Positions 34,465 to 43,067 of a stretch of DNA of 64,000 bases are shown piece after piece. Each line of letters opens with the position of its first letter. The stretch's first letter is position 1. The stretch lies in the NCBI RefSeq assembly GCF_001303895.1, contig NZ_LJSD01000074.1, positions 1 to 64,000 of the forward strand. Direction: 5' to 3'. The translations under genes were made by a program, and so were the position numbers. The stretch comes from Mesorhizobium sp. 1M-11. Its GTDB lineage: Bacteria > Pseudomonadota > Alphaproteobacteria > Rhizobiales > Rhizobiaceae. The notes beneath the pieces are model-generated. The model ran no database searches. It saw only the letters and a program-made list of their open reading frames with translations, and was not told the DNA's origin.

Positions 34465-36027
34465 TCAGCCTTCTGCGGTCATGCCCCTGGTGAAGGTCTC
34501 AGCGATCGCCAGAACAGCGGCATGGATCGGTCCTGCGGTCAGGCTGGGCATGACCGAAGCGTCGACGACGAAAAGATTGTCGAGCGCCTTGAGCCGCAGG
34601 TCTGCATCGACGGGGGCGTCGGCGTCCCGGCCCATCCTGCAGGTGCCGCAGGGGTGATGGTGGGTGATGACCGCCTGCGCGATGAAGTCGTCGATGTCGG
34701 CCTTGTCCTTGAAGGACACTGGCAGGAGTTCGCGCTCGCGCCATCCGGCGAGTTCGTCGTGGTGGCCGATTTCTCTTGCCGCCGCGAGAGCCTGGCGGAA
34801 CAAGTCACGATCCCGCCCGGTCTGCAGATAGGCCGGGTCGATGATCAGCCGGTCGCCGAGCTCCGGCCCGCTGATGCGCAGGCTGCCGCGGCTGGTCGGA
34901 TGGGTGATGCCGAACAGCAGCGAATAGGCCGTGCCGGCGGCCGGCGCCTGGAGACATTCGGACACGATCGGCGCGATGCCGCAACCAACGACGATTTCGG
35001 GCTGCCCGATCGCGGTGAAGTCGCCGGCCCGCATGTAGGCCATTGATTCCGAATGCTGAAGGCGTGACGGCGCAACGGGTTTGCGGGCCGCGTAAAGGTT
35101 CCCGGCGCCCAGCAGGTGATCCTGGAGGTTGCGGCCGATTTCAGGCAGATCGACCAAGCAACCAACGCCCGCGGCAGCGAGAACATCGTGCGGACCGATG
35201 CCCGATCGCATCAGCAAAGCCGGGCTTTCCAGCGCGCCGGCGCACAGCACCACCTGATCCGAAAAGACTTGCTCAGGGGTGCCTTGCGGCCCAACGACTT
35301 CAAGGCTGCGTACTCGATTGCCGCCGTCCAGCGCGAGCCGCCGCGCCCGGGTTCCCGTCAGGACGGTCAGATTTGCGCGGCTTCGGACGGCCGGCGTCAG
35401 CCAGGCATCGGCCACCGTGACCCGCCGCCCGTCGCGGATGTTCAGCGAGTTCGGGGTGACGCCGATCATCTGTCCGCTGTTGTGGCCTTGGAGGCGCGGC
35501 AACCCCAGAGAGGCTCCGGCTTCGATGAAGGCGTGCGCGACAGGGCTCACCTCGTCCTCCGGCAGATGAACGGGCATCGGCCCGCCCTTGCCGTAAAGGC
35601 CGTTGCCGCCGAGCGGATGATCCTCGATGGCTTGAAACGCGGGCAGCAGTCCGTCCCAGCCCCATCGGTGATCGCCGGTCGCGTCGACCCACGCCTGGAA
35701 GTCCGAAGGATGGCCGCGCATGTAGCCCATCGCGTGCAGGCAACTCGAACCGCCGATCAGCCGCCCGCGCGCCCAGTGATGTACCCGGTCCGCGGTCCCG
35801 GCTTGTGGCTCCGTGCGATAGTCCCAATCGTAACTGCGGCCCTGAAGCACCGGCCAGGCGGCGGGGTTCCAGATATCGGGGTCGTTCGCCTCTTCGCCCG
35901 CCTCGATCAGCAGGACACGACGGGCCGGCTGCTCGCTCAAACGCGCTGCAAGCAACGCGCCCGCCGAGCCACCGCCGACGATGATGACATCGGCATTCCG
36001 TTCGCACTCGATAGTCGCCTTGGTCAT
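34465..36027 (-). CDS. Pyridoxine 4-oxidase (GMC flavoprotein)
   Basis: A 520-aa FAD-dependent GMC oxidoreductase that oxidises pyridoxine to pyridoxal with O2, the entry step of B6 degradation. It closely matches the sequence I recall for the M. loti enzyme (mll6785), including YDWDYRTEPQAG, ARGRLIGGSSCLHAMGYMRG and SDFQAWVD. The active site pair is His458 (THHHPCGTCRMG) and Pro500 (TAGPIHAAV), recalled as His462/Pro504 there; Pro in place of the usual Asn/His is typical of this enzyme. The ADP-binding VIIVGGGSAGALLAARL motif starts near residue 14. It lies downstream of the GntR gene on the minus strand. Confidence 0.92.
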   Translation of the reverse strand: MTKATIECERNADVIIVGGGSAGALLAARLSEQPARRVLLIEAGEEANDPDIWNPAAWPVLQGRSYDWDYRTEPQAGTADRVHHWARGRLIGGSSCLHAMGYMRGHPSDFQAWVDATGDHRWGWDGLLPAFQAIEDHPLGGNGLYGKGGPMPVHLPEDEVSPVAHAFIEAGASLGLPRLQGHNSGQMIGVTPNSLNIRDGRRVTVADAWLTPAVRSRANLTVLTGTRARRLALDGGNRVRSLEVVGPQGTPEQVFSDQVVLCAGALESPALLMRSGIGPHDVLAAAGVGCLVDLPEIGRNLQDHLLGAGNLYAARKPVAPSRLQHSESMAYMRAGDFTAIGQPEIVVGCGIAPIVSECLQAPAAGTAYSLLFGITHPTSRGSLRISGPELGDRLIIDPAYLQTGRDRDLFRQALAAAREIGHHDELAGWRERELLPVSFKDKADIDDFIAQAVITHHHPCGTCRMGRDADAPVDADLRLKALDNLFVVDASVMPSLTAGPIHAAVLAIAETFTRGMTAEG

Positions 36028-36044
36028 CACAACTCCATTGCGCG

Positions 36045-36065
36045 TGCCGGCTTCGGTAGCCGGCA
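36045..36065. repeat. Inverted repeat between GntR and pyridoxine oxidase genes
   Basis: TGCCGGC and GCCGGCA are perfect 7-bp arms around TTCGGTA, just upstream of the pyridoxine 4-oxidase ribosome-binding site. It may attenuate read-through from the GntR gene or be part of a separate promoter region. Confidence 0.4.
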
Positions 36066-36175
36066 TGTCCGGCGCCGCACAGCAAGGCCCCGGCGCGCTG
36101 ATCTGCGTTCGGCGGATTCCGAAACGTGATGAAGGATTTCGGGACCTCGGGCGGGTAGCTCTCCCTTCCCGGAAT

Positions 36176-36847
36176 TCAGGCCCCGTTTTCCATGGATATC
36201 TTCGCGGCCGCTTTCGCCTTCAAAAGGTGCTTCTTCGAGGCTTTGCGGGCGGCTTTCTCGTCGCCGGCGGCGATGGACTCGTAGATATCCCTCATCTCCG
36301 CCAGGCTGCTTTGCGCTCTCCCATCCAATGACATCGACCGTCCGCGAAAGAAGCTGATCCTGGCGACCAGACCACGATGGACCTCCTCCAGGATGGGATT
36401 GCCGCAATTCGCCAATATGATCGAATAGAAGTCCGCGGCGGTCATGACTTGCGCCAGGCCGTCATGGCTGGCTGCCGCCTGTTCGAAGGCGAGAAGAGAT
36501 TTTTCGAGCTCACGCAGCTGTTCCGCGGGAATTCTTAGCGCGCATCGTCCCGCCGCCTCGACTTCCAGCAGCTCTCGAACCTCGTAGATGGCGGTTGCTT
36601 CCTCCCACGAAAGTGCCGGTATCGCCGGTCCGCGGTTGGGTACGATCTCGATCAGGCGTTCGGCCTCGAGGCTGCGCAATGCCTCCCTCAGCGAGGGGCG
36701 GCTGACGCCGAGCTGCGCGCACAACTGGCTCTCGATCAGACGGCTTCCGGGCTGGAACAGTCCAGACAGGATGGCGAGCCGTAACTTGTCGACCGTCTCC
36801 TGCTGAACTGTCCGTGGAGAAATCCGCAAATTCAGATCTGCCGACAT
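36176..36847 (-). CDS. GntR-family (FCD) regulator of B6 catabolism
   Basis: A 223-aa GntR regulator. The N-terminal winged HTH (about 12-75) contains LRLAILSGLFQPGSRLIESQ, LGVSRPSLREALRSLEAERL and the wing IVPNRGP. The C-terminal FCD helical ligand domain (EVRELLEVEAAGRCA onward) includes likely metal/ligand residues in AADFYSIILANCGNPIL. It stands between pyridoxine oxidase and the long divergent B6 operon, so it most likely senses a B6 vitamer or pathway intermediate. A TGTC-A-GACA site upstream of the divergent operon is a candidate operator. Confidence 0.88.
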   Translation of the reverse strand: MSADLNLRISPRTVQQETVDKLRLAILSGLFQPGSRLIESQLCAQLGVSRPSLREALRSLEAERLIEIVPNRGPAIPALSWEEATAIYEVRELLEVEAAGRCALRIPAEQLRELEKSLLAFEQAAASHDGLAQVMTAADFYSIILANCGNPILEEVHRGLVARISFFRGRSMSLDGRAQSSLAEMRDIYESIAAGDEKAARKASKKHLLKAKAAAKISMENGA

Positions 36848-36925
36848 TGATTACGTCTCTTGGGCTCAGGGTCATGATCGGACGCATCATATGCGACGTC
36901 GCACATATTGGACAGCAGGAATAGT

Positions 36926-36968
36926 CAGATTGTCAATTATCAAGATTGCAAGAATGTCAGACAATCTG
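36926..36968. promoter_or_regulatory. Candidate GntR operator region of the B6 operon
   Basis: CAGATTGTC (36926) and GACAATCTG (36960) are 9-bp inverted arms. Inside the right part, TGTCAGACA (36955-36963) is a compact palindrome close to the FCD-GntR consensus TNGTNNNACNA. A possible -10 for the divergent operon (TAATAT) is at 36985-36990, so a repressor bound here would cover the -35. TTGACA on the minus strand (36936-36931) may serve the GntR gene itself. GCGACGTCGC at 36893-36902 is another perfect 10-bp palindrome. Confidence 0.5.
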
Positions 36969-37034
36969 GTTGACGGCTTCTGGCTAATATGATCCTCTTG
37001 AGAAAGACAGGCCGCAAGAACAAGGGTCATAAAC

Positions 37035-37865
37035 ATGGCGGCGGATATGCTTTCAAATCAGCTGAATTCGCGGCGCATCGATACGGGCCGCATCGCGTTG
37101 AATGTACGCGAGATGGGTCACGGCCCGTTGATGCTGTTCTTCCACGGCATCACTTCCAACTCCGCGGTTTTCGAACCGTTGATGGCGCGGCTGTCGGACC
37201 GCTTCACGACCATCGCTGTCGACCAGCGTGGACATGGCCTCAGCGACAAGCCGGAAAGCGGCTACGAGGCGACTGACTACGCGGACGATATTGCCAGCCT
37301 GATACGCACGCTCGACCAGGGCCCTGCCGTCCTCGTCGGACATTCGCTCGGCGCCAGGAATTCCGTCACGGTCGCCGCGCGAAATCCGGACCTGGTGCGA
37401 TCGGTCATCGCGATCGACTTCACGCCCTATATCGAGAGCGAGGTGCTGGACGCGCTGGAGGCCAGGGTGAATGGGGGAGATCGGCTTTTCGAGGATGTCA
37501 AAGCCGTCGAGGCCTATCTGGCCGCGCGCTATCCCAATATTCCCGCGGACGCCATCAGGATCAGGGCCGAAAGCGGCTATCAGCGGGTCGACGGCGGGCT
37601 GCGTCCGTTGGCGTCGCCTTCTGCCATGGCCCAGACCGCCAAGGGGCTGCGGGCAGACCTGACGCAGACCTATCGGGATGTGGCGAAACCCGTCCTCATC
37701 GTCCGCGGCGAACAAAGCAAGCTGGTCTCGGCGGCGGCACTGGCAAAGACGAGCCGGCTGCGGCCGGACCTGCCCGTGGTCGTCGTCCCGGACGCCGACC
37801 ATTACGTCAACGAGGTCTCGCCCGAGATCACGCTGAAAGCCATCACCAATTTCATCGATGCCTGA
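37035..37865 (+). CDS. (E)-2-(acetamidomethylene)succinate hydrolase
   Basis: A 276-aa alpha/beta hydrolase performing the last step of B6 degradation: it hydrolyses the ring-opened product to succinate semialdehyde, acetate, ammonia and CO2. It closely matches the recalled M. loti protein mlr6787, with the same LFFHGITSNSAVFEPLM block. The triad is Ser104 (GHSLGA), Asp128 (AIDFTPYI) and His256 (DADHYVNE), offset by two from the recalled Ser106/Asp130/His258. It is first in the plus-strand operon, and an ABC permease gene starts 18 nt later. Confidence 0.93.
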   Translation: MAADMLSNQLNSRRIDTGRIALNVREMGHGPLMLFFHGITSNSAVFEPLMARLSDRFTTIAVDQRGHGLSDKPESGYEATDYADDIASLIRTLDQGPAVLVGHSLGARNSVTVAARNPDLVRSVIAIDFTPYIESEVLDALEARVNGGDRLFEDVKAVEAYLAARYPNIPADAIRIRAESGYQRVDGGLRPLASPSAMAQTAKGLRADLTQTYRDVAKPVLIVRGEQSKLVSAAALAKTSRLRPDLPVVVVPDADHYVNEVSPEITLKAITNFIDA

Positions 37866-37883
37866 CGACAGCTGAGAGAGCTT

Positions 37884-38648
37884 TTGCGTACGATCGCGAT
37901 CATCAAGGGTATGGCTGGTTTCCTGGCTGCTATTGCAGTCTGGGAACTGGTTCGCGCGACGGGAACGATCGATTCAAGATCGTTGCCCGGCATTGGTGCG
38001 ATCTTGCAGTCGATGATCTCCGGCCTCGCAACTTCGGACGGTCTGATGCCGTCGGTGCTGGCTACCCTGCGAACCTGGTCGATGGGGCTGGTCATTGCCT
38101 CCATCCTGGGAACTGTTGTCGGCGTGGCTCTGGCGCTCTCTCCGCTCGTGGAGACCGTTACGAGGCCGATCGTCGAGTTCCTTCGGCCGGTTCCCTCGGT
38201 GGCCCTGATCCCGGTCGCGCTCCTTGTCCTGGGCATCGGACTTCCGATGCAATTGTTCATGATCGTCTTTGCGGCGATCTGGCCGGTCATCTTTTCCGCA
38301 AAGGCCGGCGTGGAGGGTGTCGACCCCAGACAATTGGAAACTGGACGCGTGTTCGGCCTGTCGCGATTGGCGAGCATTTGGCGCATCGTGCTTCCGGCGG
38401 CGCTGCCGAATATCGCGACGGGTATCAGGACGGCGTCGGCGATTGCGCTCGTCCTTACGATCACCGTTGAGATGCTGGTCGGTCGTCCGGGGATCGGCTC
38501 CTTCCTTGAAAACGTGCGGTTGAATGGCCTCGTCACGGAAATGTGGAGCGCGATCGTTCTGACTGGAATTGTCGGCTACCTGGTGAACGGCCTCTTCTTG
38601 ATGCTCGAAAAGCGTCTCATTCCGTGGAGCGCCGAACATCATGTCTAG
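37884..38648 (+). CDS. ABC permease, SsuC/TauC/ThiX type (system A)
   Basis: A 254-aa inner-membrane permease with about six helices and one BPD_transp_1 domain, whose EAA-type loop for ATPase contact lies near ETGRVFGLSRLASIWRIVLP. Such permeases belong to the nitrate/sulfonate/taurine/pyrimidine importer group. It begins with TTG (GAGAGAG just upstream); an ATG at 37911 is a shorter alternative. The 3' end overlaps the second permease gene by 8 nt. Placed between two B6 enzymes, it is probably half of a B6-related importer. Confidence 0.85.
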   Translation: MRTIAIIKGMAGFLAAIAVWELVRATGTIDSRSLPGIGAILQSMISGLATSDGLMPSVLATLRTWSMGLVIASILGTVVGVALALSPLVETVTRPIVEFLRPVPSVALIPVALLVLGIGLPMQLFMIVFAAIWPVIFSAKAGVEGVDPRQLETGRVFGLSRLASIWRIVLPAALPNIATGIRTASAIALVLTITVEMLVGRPGIGSFLENVRLNGLVTEMWSAIVLTGIVGYLVNGLFLMLEKRLIPWSAEHHV

Positions 38649-39423
38649 GTCATGGGGAACCAGCGCGTTGTTATGGCAGCTATGCCTGATAGGCATGCTT
38701 CTCGCTGCCTGGCAGGTCTCGGCGACATTGTGGCCGGCCCCTTACCTGCCGAAGCTGCAGACCGTTCTCGCGAGCTTCCTGAATTTCTTTCACGGCAATC
38801 TGCTGTTTTCGGCTGTGCTGCCCAGTCTCTACAGATTTGCGATCGGGTTCGGCGTCGCCGTCCTCCTGGGAAGCTTCATAGGCTTGACGCTTGGCTATCT
38901 GCGCGGCCTGAATGAGTGGGTTCGCCCCATCCTTGAATATCTGCGCTTCCTGCCAACGGTTGCCATTCTTCCCGCTGCGCTGCTGCTCTTCGGCGCCACC
39001 GATGGAATGCGTATCTTTGTCATCGCCTTCGGATCGATATTCCCGGTCATCCTCGCCGCCATGGATGGAGCCCGCCGTGTCGATCAGGTCCTGATTGATG
39101 TCGCCAGGGTCAACGGACTGACGATCCCTCAGCGCATCTTCAGGGTAATCCTGCCGGCGGTGCTGCCTGCGATATTTGCCGGCATCCGGATCGCTCTCAG
39201 CATTGCGCTCGTGATGATGGTGATTTCGGAATTGATCGCCGCCAACGATGGTCTTGGCCACTTCATTCTGCGCAGCCAGAGGCTGTTCCAGACCGCGAAC
39301 GTGTACGCAGGCGTATTGTTGCTGGGCGCGATCGGCTTTGTCCTGACCGCGTGCATGCTGGCGATCGAGGGGCGCTTCCTGGCCTGGTACAAGGGATGGC
39401 GAGGAGCTGCCGATGCGATCTGA
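38641..39423 (+). CDS. ABC permease, SsuC/TauC/ThiX type (system A)
   Basis: A 260-aa partner permease with about six helices. The EAA loop is DVARVNGLTIPQRIFRVILP and the C-terminal helix region is VYAGVLLLGAIGFVLTACML. Having two different permease genes suggests a heterodimeric channel, less common in this family, where one permease normally forms a homodimer. Both gene junctions overlap (8 nt upstream, 11 nt downstream), so translation is coupled along the system. Confidence 0.86.
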   Translation: MSRSWGTSALLWQLCLIGMLLAAWQVSATLWPAPYLPKLQTVLASFLNFFHGNLLFSAVLPSLYRFAIGFGVAVLLGSFIGLTLGYLRGLNEWVRPILEYLRFLPTVAILPAALLLFGATDGMRIFVIAFGSIFPVILAAMDGARRVDQVLIDVARVNGLTIPQRIFRVILPAVLPAIFAGIRIALSIALVMMVISELIAANDGLGHFILRSQRLFQTANVYAGVLLLGAIGFVLTACMLAIEGRFLAWYKGWRGAADAI

Positions 39424-40225
39424 TCGAGCATTCCGGTCATCTTCGGAGGGCGTCGCGGTGCCCTCGATCCTCGCCGTCGAAAGTATTTCCAAGAACTATG
39501 GATCGGCCCCCGTCCTTGACGGCCTGAAATTCGAACAGAGGCCTGGCGAATTCCTATCCATAGTCGGCCCATCCGGATGCGGAAAATCAACCCTGCTCAG
39601 ATGCATCGCCTCCTTGATGCAGCCCAACTCGGGTTCGGTCCGACACAAGGGAAATACATTTGCCGAACCGCCCAGTTGGCTCTCGATCGTCTTCCAGGAT
39701 TACAGCCGCGCACTGTTCCCCTGGCTGACTGTTCGTCAAAACGTGGCTTTCGGCCTGCACCATATCGGTTCACGGGAGAGGGATGAACGCGTCCAGGCTG
39801 CAGTCCAGGCGGTTAATCTAACGCACGCGATTGATCTCTATCCGTGGCAGCTTTCGGGCGGGATGCAGCAACGGTGCTCGCTGGCGCGCTCCATTGTCGT
39901 GCGCCCGGAACTGCTGCTTCTCGATGAGCCGTTCGCATCCGTCGACGCTCAAACCAGAATCGATCTGCAGGACCTGGTCATCGACCTTTCGCGCCGGATG
40001 AACCTTTCAACGCTGCTCGTCACGCACGACGTCGAAGAAGCAGTCTACATGTCCGACCGCATCGTCGTTCTCTCAACCCGTCCAGCGCGAGTGGTCGAGG
40101 AGATTACCGTCGACCTTCCATATCCGAGGGATCAACTCGCGACGAAAGAGACGCCGGACTTCTTGCGGCTCAGGCATCAGGTTTACACGCTGATCCGGGC
40201 TCAGGCCAAGTCGAACAACAACTGA
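39413..40225 (+). CDS. ABC transporter ATPase (system A)
   Basis: A 270-aa cytoplasmic ATPase of the SsuB/TauB class energising system A. Walker A is GPSGCGKST, the Q-loop VFQDYSRALFPWL, the signature LSGGMQQR, Walker B LLLLDEPFAS and the switch His THDVEE. All catalytic residues are intact. The start at 39413 lies within the permease 3' end; a later in-frame GTG would also keep the fold complete. Confidence 0.92.
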   Translation: MRSDRAFRSSSEGVAVPSILAVESISKNYGSAPVLDGLKFEQRPGEFLSIVGPSGCGKSTLLRCIASLMQPNSGSVRHKGNTFAEPPSWLSIVFQDYSRALFPWLTVRQNVAFGLHHIGSRERDERVQAAVQAVNLTHAIDLYPWQLSGGMQQRCSLARSIVVRPELLLLDEPFASVDAQTRIDLQDLVIDLSRRMNLSTLLVTHDVEEAVYMSDRIVVLSTRPARVVEEITVDLPYPRDQLATKETPDFLRLRHQVYTLIRAQAKSNNN

Positions 40226-40242
40226 TACAGGGGGCTACGAAG

Positions 40243-41187
40243 GTGGGATTTGTCAGATCTACTGTCTTTGCGTTGGCAGCCACGATTGGTCTTGCCGCGG
40301 CATCTGTCCAATCGCCGGCATTTGCGCAGGAGATGACCAAACTTCGCGTCGGTTACCTGCCCATCGGCGTCTATAGCTATTTTTGGCGCGCCCGCGACGC
40401 CGGCTATTTCAAAGAGGAGAACATCGAGATCGAGTTGGTCCCGATGGCGGGCGGCGGTCAGATCATTCCGGCTCTCCAGTCGGGCAGCCTCGAATTTGGC
40501 ATTTCGGATGCCCTGGGTGTCCTGAACGCGCGTAACGGCGGAATCCCTGTCACTTATGTCTCGTTCAATTTCCAGCAGACGGCCGACGATCCCGTCCACG
40601 CAGTGCTCACGATGGATCCGAATATCAAGTCGGGTGCAGATCTGGCTGGCAAGGATGTAGCGACAAATCTGAGCTACAACACCGACTGGACCATGATGCG
40701 CGAGTGGCTGCGCCAGCAGAAGGCCGATGTCGACAGCATCACTTTCAAGGAAATCCCGTTTCCAGACATGCTGGCCGCGCTTCGCAGCAAGACGATTGCG
40801 GCAGTCGGCGCAACCGAACCGTTCGTCACACTGGGTGAAGCAGAGGGCGCGCGCGTCATCGGCCATTATTTCACCGACGTGAAATCGCCGATTGTTCTGT
40901 CCGGCGTCACGGCCATGTTGCCCTATGTCCAGGAGAATCCCGAAATCGTGAAGCGGTTCGTACGAGCCATCAATCGCGCGATCGATGATTTCCAGGATCC
41001 GGCGATCGTGCGCGAAACGATTGCGGCCAACACCAAGATACCCGCGTCAGTCGTGTCGAAGATGAATATTGGCGAGTGGAAGAAGGATGCGCCGCCGGAG
41101 TCCATTCAGTTCTGGATCGACGCCGCCAAGAAGGAAGGCATCCTCACGGACGCTGTCGACCTCAACGATATCATCTGGAAGCCGTAA
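40243..41187 (+). CDS. ABC substrate-binding protein, NMT1/THI5-like (system A)
   Basis: A 314-aa periplasmic binding protein with a signal peptide ending AFAQE. The mature part opens MTKLRVGYLPIGVYSYFWRARDAGYFKEENI, standard for the SsuA/TauA/ThiY/NMT1 group. The fold is known to bind sulfonates, pyrimidines and flavins; yeast THI5 even uses PLP as substrate, which makes a pyridine ligand credible here. It starts with GTG after GGGGGCTACGAAG. It precedes the MHPC oxygenase gene in the same operon. Confidence 0.87.
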   Translation: MGFVRSTVFALAATIGLAAASVQSPAFAQEMTKLRVGYLPIGVYSYFWRARDAGYFKEENIEIELVPMAGGGQIIPALQSGSLEFGISDALGVLNARNGGIPVTYVSFNFQQTADDPVHAVLTMDPNIKSGADLAGKDVATNLSYNTDWTMMREWLRQQKADVDSITFKEIPFPDMLAALRSKTIAAVGATEPFVTLGEAEGARVIGHYFTDVKSPIVLSGVTAMLPYVQENPEIVKRFVRAINRAIDDFQDPAIVRETIAANTKIPASVVSKMNIGEWKKDAPPESIQFWIDAAKKEGILTDAVDLNDIIWKP

Positions 41188-41251
41188 CGAGCCGTTTGGA
41201 TGCACCGGACGACCCGTATCTTCATCTCGAACAGAAATAGCGGATAAGGCA

Positions 41252-42391
41252 ATGCCCAATGTAAACAACACTCCAGGCAAGACGCGCCGTGCCGAGGTCG
41301 CCGGCGGCGGCTTCGCCGGCCTGACAGCCGCGATCGCTCTGCGGCAGAATGGCTGGGATGTCAGGCTGCACGAAAAGAGCTCCGAGCTCAGGGCTTTCGG
41401 CGCAGGCATCTATCTCTGGCACAACGGCCTTCGCGTGCTCGAAGGGCTGGGCGCGCTGGACGAGGTTCTCCAGGGCTCCCACACGCCGCCGACCTACGAA
41501 ACCTGGATGCACAACAAGTCCGTCTCCAAGGAGACGTTCAACGGGCTGCCTTGGCGCATCATGACCCGGAGCCATCTGCATGACGCGCTGGTCAACCGTG
41601 CCCGCGCGGTCGGTGTCGAAATTCGTGCCAATTCAGAGGCGGTCGCCGCCGATCCGGCCGGCCGCCTGACCCTCCAGACCGGTGAGGTCCTCGAAGCCGA
41701 CCTGATCGTCGGCGCTGACGGCGTCGGTTCCAAGGTCAGGGACTCCATCGGCTTCAAGCAGGATCGCTGGATATCGAAGGACGGCCTCATCCGGTTGATC
41801 GTCCCGCGCATGAAGAAGGAACTCGGCCATGGCGAGTGGGACAACACCATCGACATGTGGAACTTCTGGCCGCGCGTCCAGCGCATCCTCTATTCGCCCT
41901 GCAACGAGAATGAGCTCTATCTCGGCCTGATGGCTCCAGCCGCCGATCCGCGCGGATCGGCAGTACCGATCGACCTCGAAGTGTGGGTCGAGATGTTCCC
42001 CTTCCTGGAGCCGTGCCTGATCGAGGCGGCGAAGCTGAAGACCGCCCGCTACGACAAATACGAGACGACCAAGCTGGACAGCTGGACGAGAGGCAAGGTC
42101 GCCCTTGTCGGTGATGCCGCCCATGCGATGTGTCCGGCTCTTGCCCAGGGCGCCGGTTGCGCGATGGTCAATTCCTTCAGCCTGTCGCAGGACATGGAAG
42201 CCGGTTCTTCGGTCGAAGATGCGCTCGTCGCATGGGAGAAGCGCATTCGCCCGATCACCGATCGCTGCCAGGCGCTGTCCGGTGAGTACGCGGCCAACCG
42301 CTCGCTCTCGAACGGGAACATGTTCACGCCGGCAGCCCTGGAAGCAGCGCGTTACGACCCGCTGCGCCGCGTCTTCTCATGGCCGCAATGA
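41252..42391 (+). CDS. 2-methyl-3-hydroxypyridine-5-carboxylate oxygenase (MHPCO)
   Basis: A 379-aa FAD monooxygenase that hydroxylates and opens the pyridine ring of MHPC using NAD(P)H and O2, giving 2-(acetamidomethylene)succinate. It is nearly identical to the recalled M. loti mlr6788 protein. FAD motifs are VAGGGFAGLTAAIAL (17-31), ADGVGS near 155 and VALVGDAAHAM. The substrate residues recalled from the crystal structure fall at the same numbers: Tyr82, Arg211 and Tyr223. It is followed 63 nt later by the AA_synth gene. Confidence 0.96.
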   Translation: MPNVNNTPGKTRRAEVAGGGFAGLTAAIALRQNGWDVRLHEKSSELRAFGAGIYLWHNGLRVLEGLGALDEVLQGSHTPPTYETWMHNKSVSKETFNGLPWRIMTRSHLHDALVNRARAVGVEIRANSEAVAADPAGRLTLQTGEVLEADLIVGADGVGSKVRDSIGFKQDRWISKDGLIRLIVPRMKKELGHGEWDNTIDMWNFWPRVQRILYSPCNENELYLGLMAPAADPRGSAVPIDLEVWVEMFPFLEPCLIEAAKLKTARYDKYETTKLDSWTRGKVALVGDAAHAMCPALAQGAGCAMVNSFSLSQDMEAGSSVEDALVAWEKRIRPITDRCQALSGEYAANRSLSNGNMFTPAALEAARYDPLRRVFSWPQ

Positions 42392-42454
42392 TTTCGACCC
42401 GGCCCAACAGATCAATTGGTGCGGCAGAAGCTGTGCTCTCCTCGGGAGATTAGA

Positions 42455-43045
42455 ATGGACCATTCATTGGAAGTTGAAAAAAACTACGACGTGCGAGGCT
42501 GGTATTCGACTGTCCATGAGATCCGGCATGACGGCGGAGAACCCGGCGACACGCTCATCAAGGTCGCGGTGGGCGTCGTCATTCGCAATCCTTTTGCCGG
42601 CAAATTTGTTGCCGACCTGTCCGACATCGTGAATCCCAGCGCGGCCATTGGCCATGCGCTCGGTGAACGGGCGGCGGCGCTGCTCGGCAACCGGCCGGTC
42701 AACAGCTATGGCAAGGGCGGCATCGCCGGAACGGCCGGCGAACAGGAACATGTCGTAGCCTGCATCACCACGCTGTTTGGAGATCCACTGCGTGAGCAGG
42801 TGGGCGGTGGCAGGGCCTGGATTTCGTCGGTCAGCAAGGTTGCCGCCGCCGGCACGGCCATCGACATCCCGCTCGCTCACAAGGACGAGCTCTACATCCG
42901 TTCCCATTACGACGCCGTCACCTTCTCCGTGCCGGATGGCCCGCGTCCGGACGAGCTTCTGATCTGCGTCGCCGTTGCATCTGGTCCGCGCGTGCATCAG
43001 CGCGTCGGGGGCAAGACCGTCGCTGATCTCGCGGCCACTGCCTAA
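42455..43045 (+). CDS. AA_synth/DUF1185-family protein of the B6 operon
   Basis: A 196-aa soluble protein of the amino acid synthesis (AA_synth, formerly DUF1185) family. Recognisable segments are VAVGVVIRNPFAGKFVADLSD, SYGKGGIAGTAGEQEHVVAC and SHYDAVTFSVPDGPRPDELL. The family has structures but no established reaction that I know of. In M. loti an equivalent gene appears to sit at the same place between MHPC oxygenase and the decarboxylase (recalled). Its position suggests a supporting role with an unstable intermediate or a side reaction. The ATG at 42455 follows CGGGAGAT. Confidence 0.8.
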   Translation: MDHSLEVEKNYDVRGWYSTVHEIRHDGGEPGDTLIKVAVGVVIRNPFAGKFVADLSDIVNPSAAIGHALGERAAALLGNRPVNSYGKGGIAGTAGEQEHVVACITTLFGDPLREQVGGGRAWISSVSKVAAAGTAIDIPLAHKDELYIRSHYDAVTFSVPDGPRPDELLICVAVASGPRVHQRVGGKTVADLAATA

Positions 43046-43067
43046 TTCGATCGAAAAGGACTATTCC

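Noticed and set aside
41252..42391. Salicylate or p-hydroxybenzoate-type hydroxylase
   Set aside because: It shares the FAD fold, but Tyr82, Arg211 and Tyr223 and the whole sequence correspond to MHPC oxygenase.
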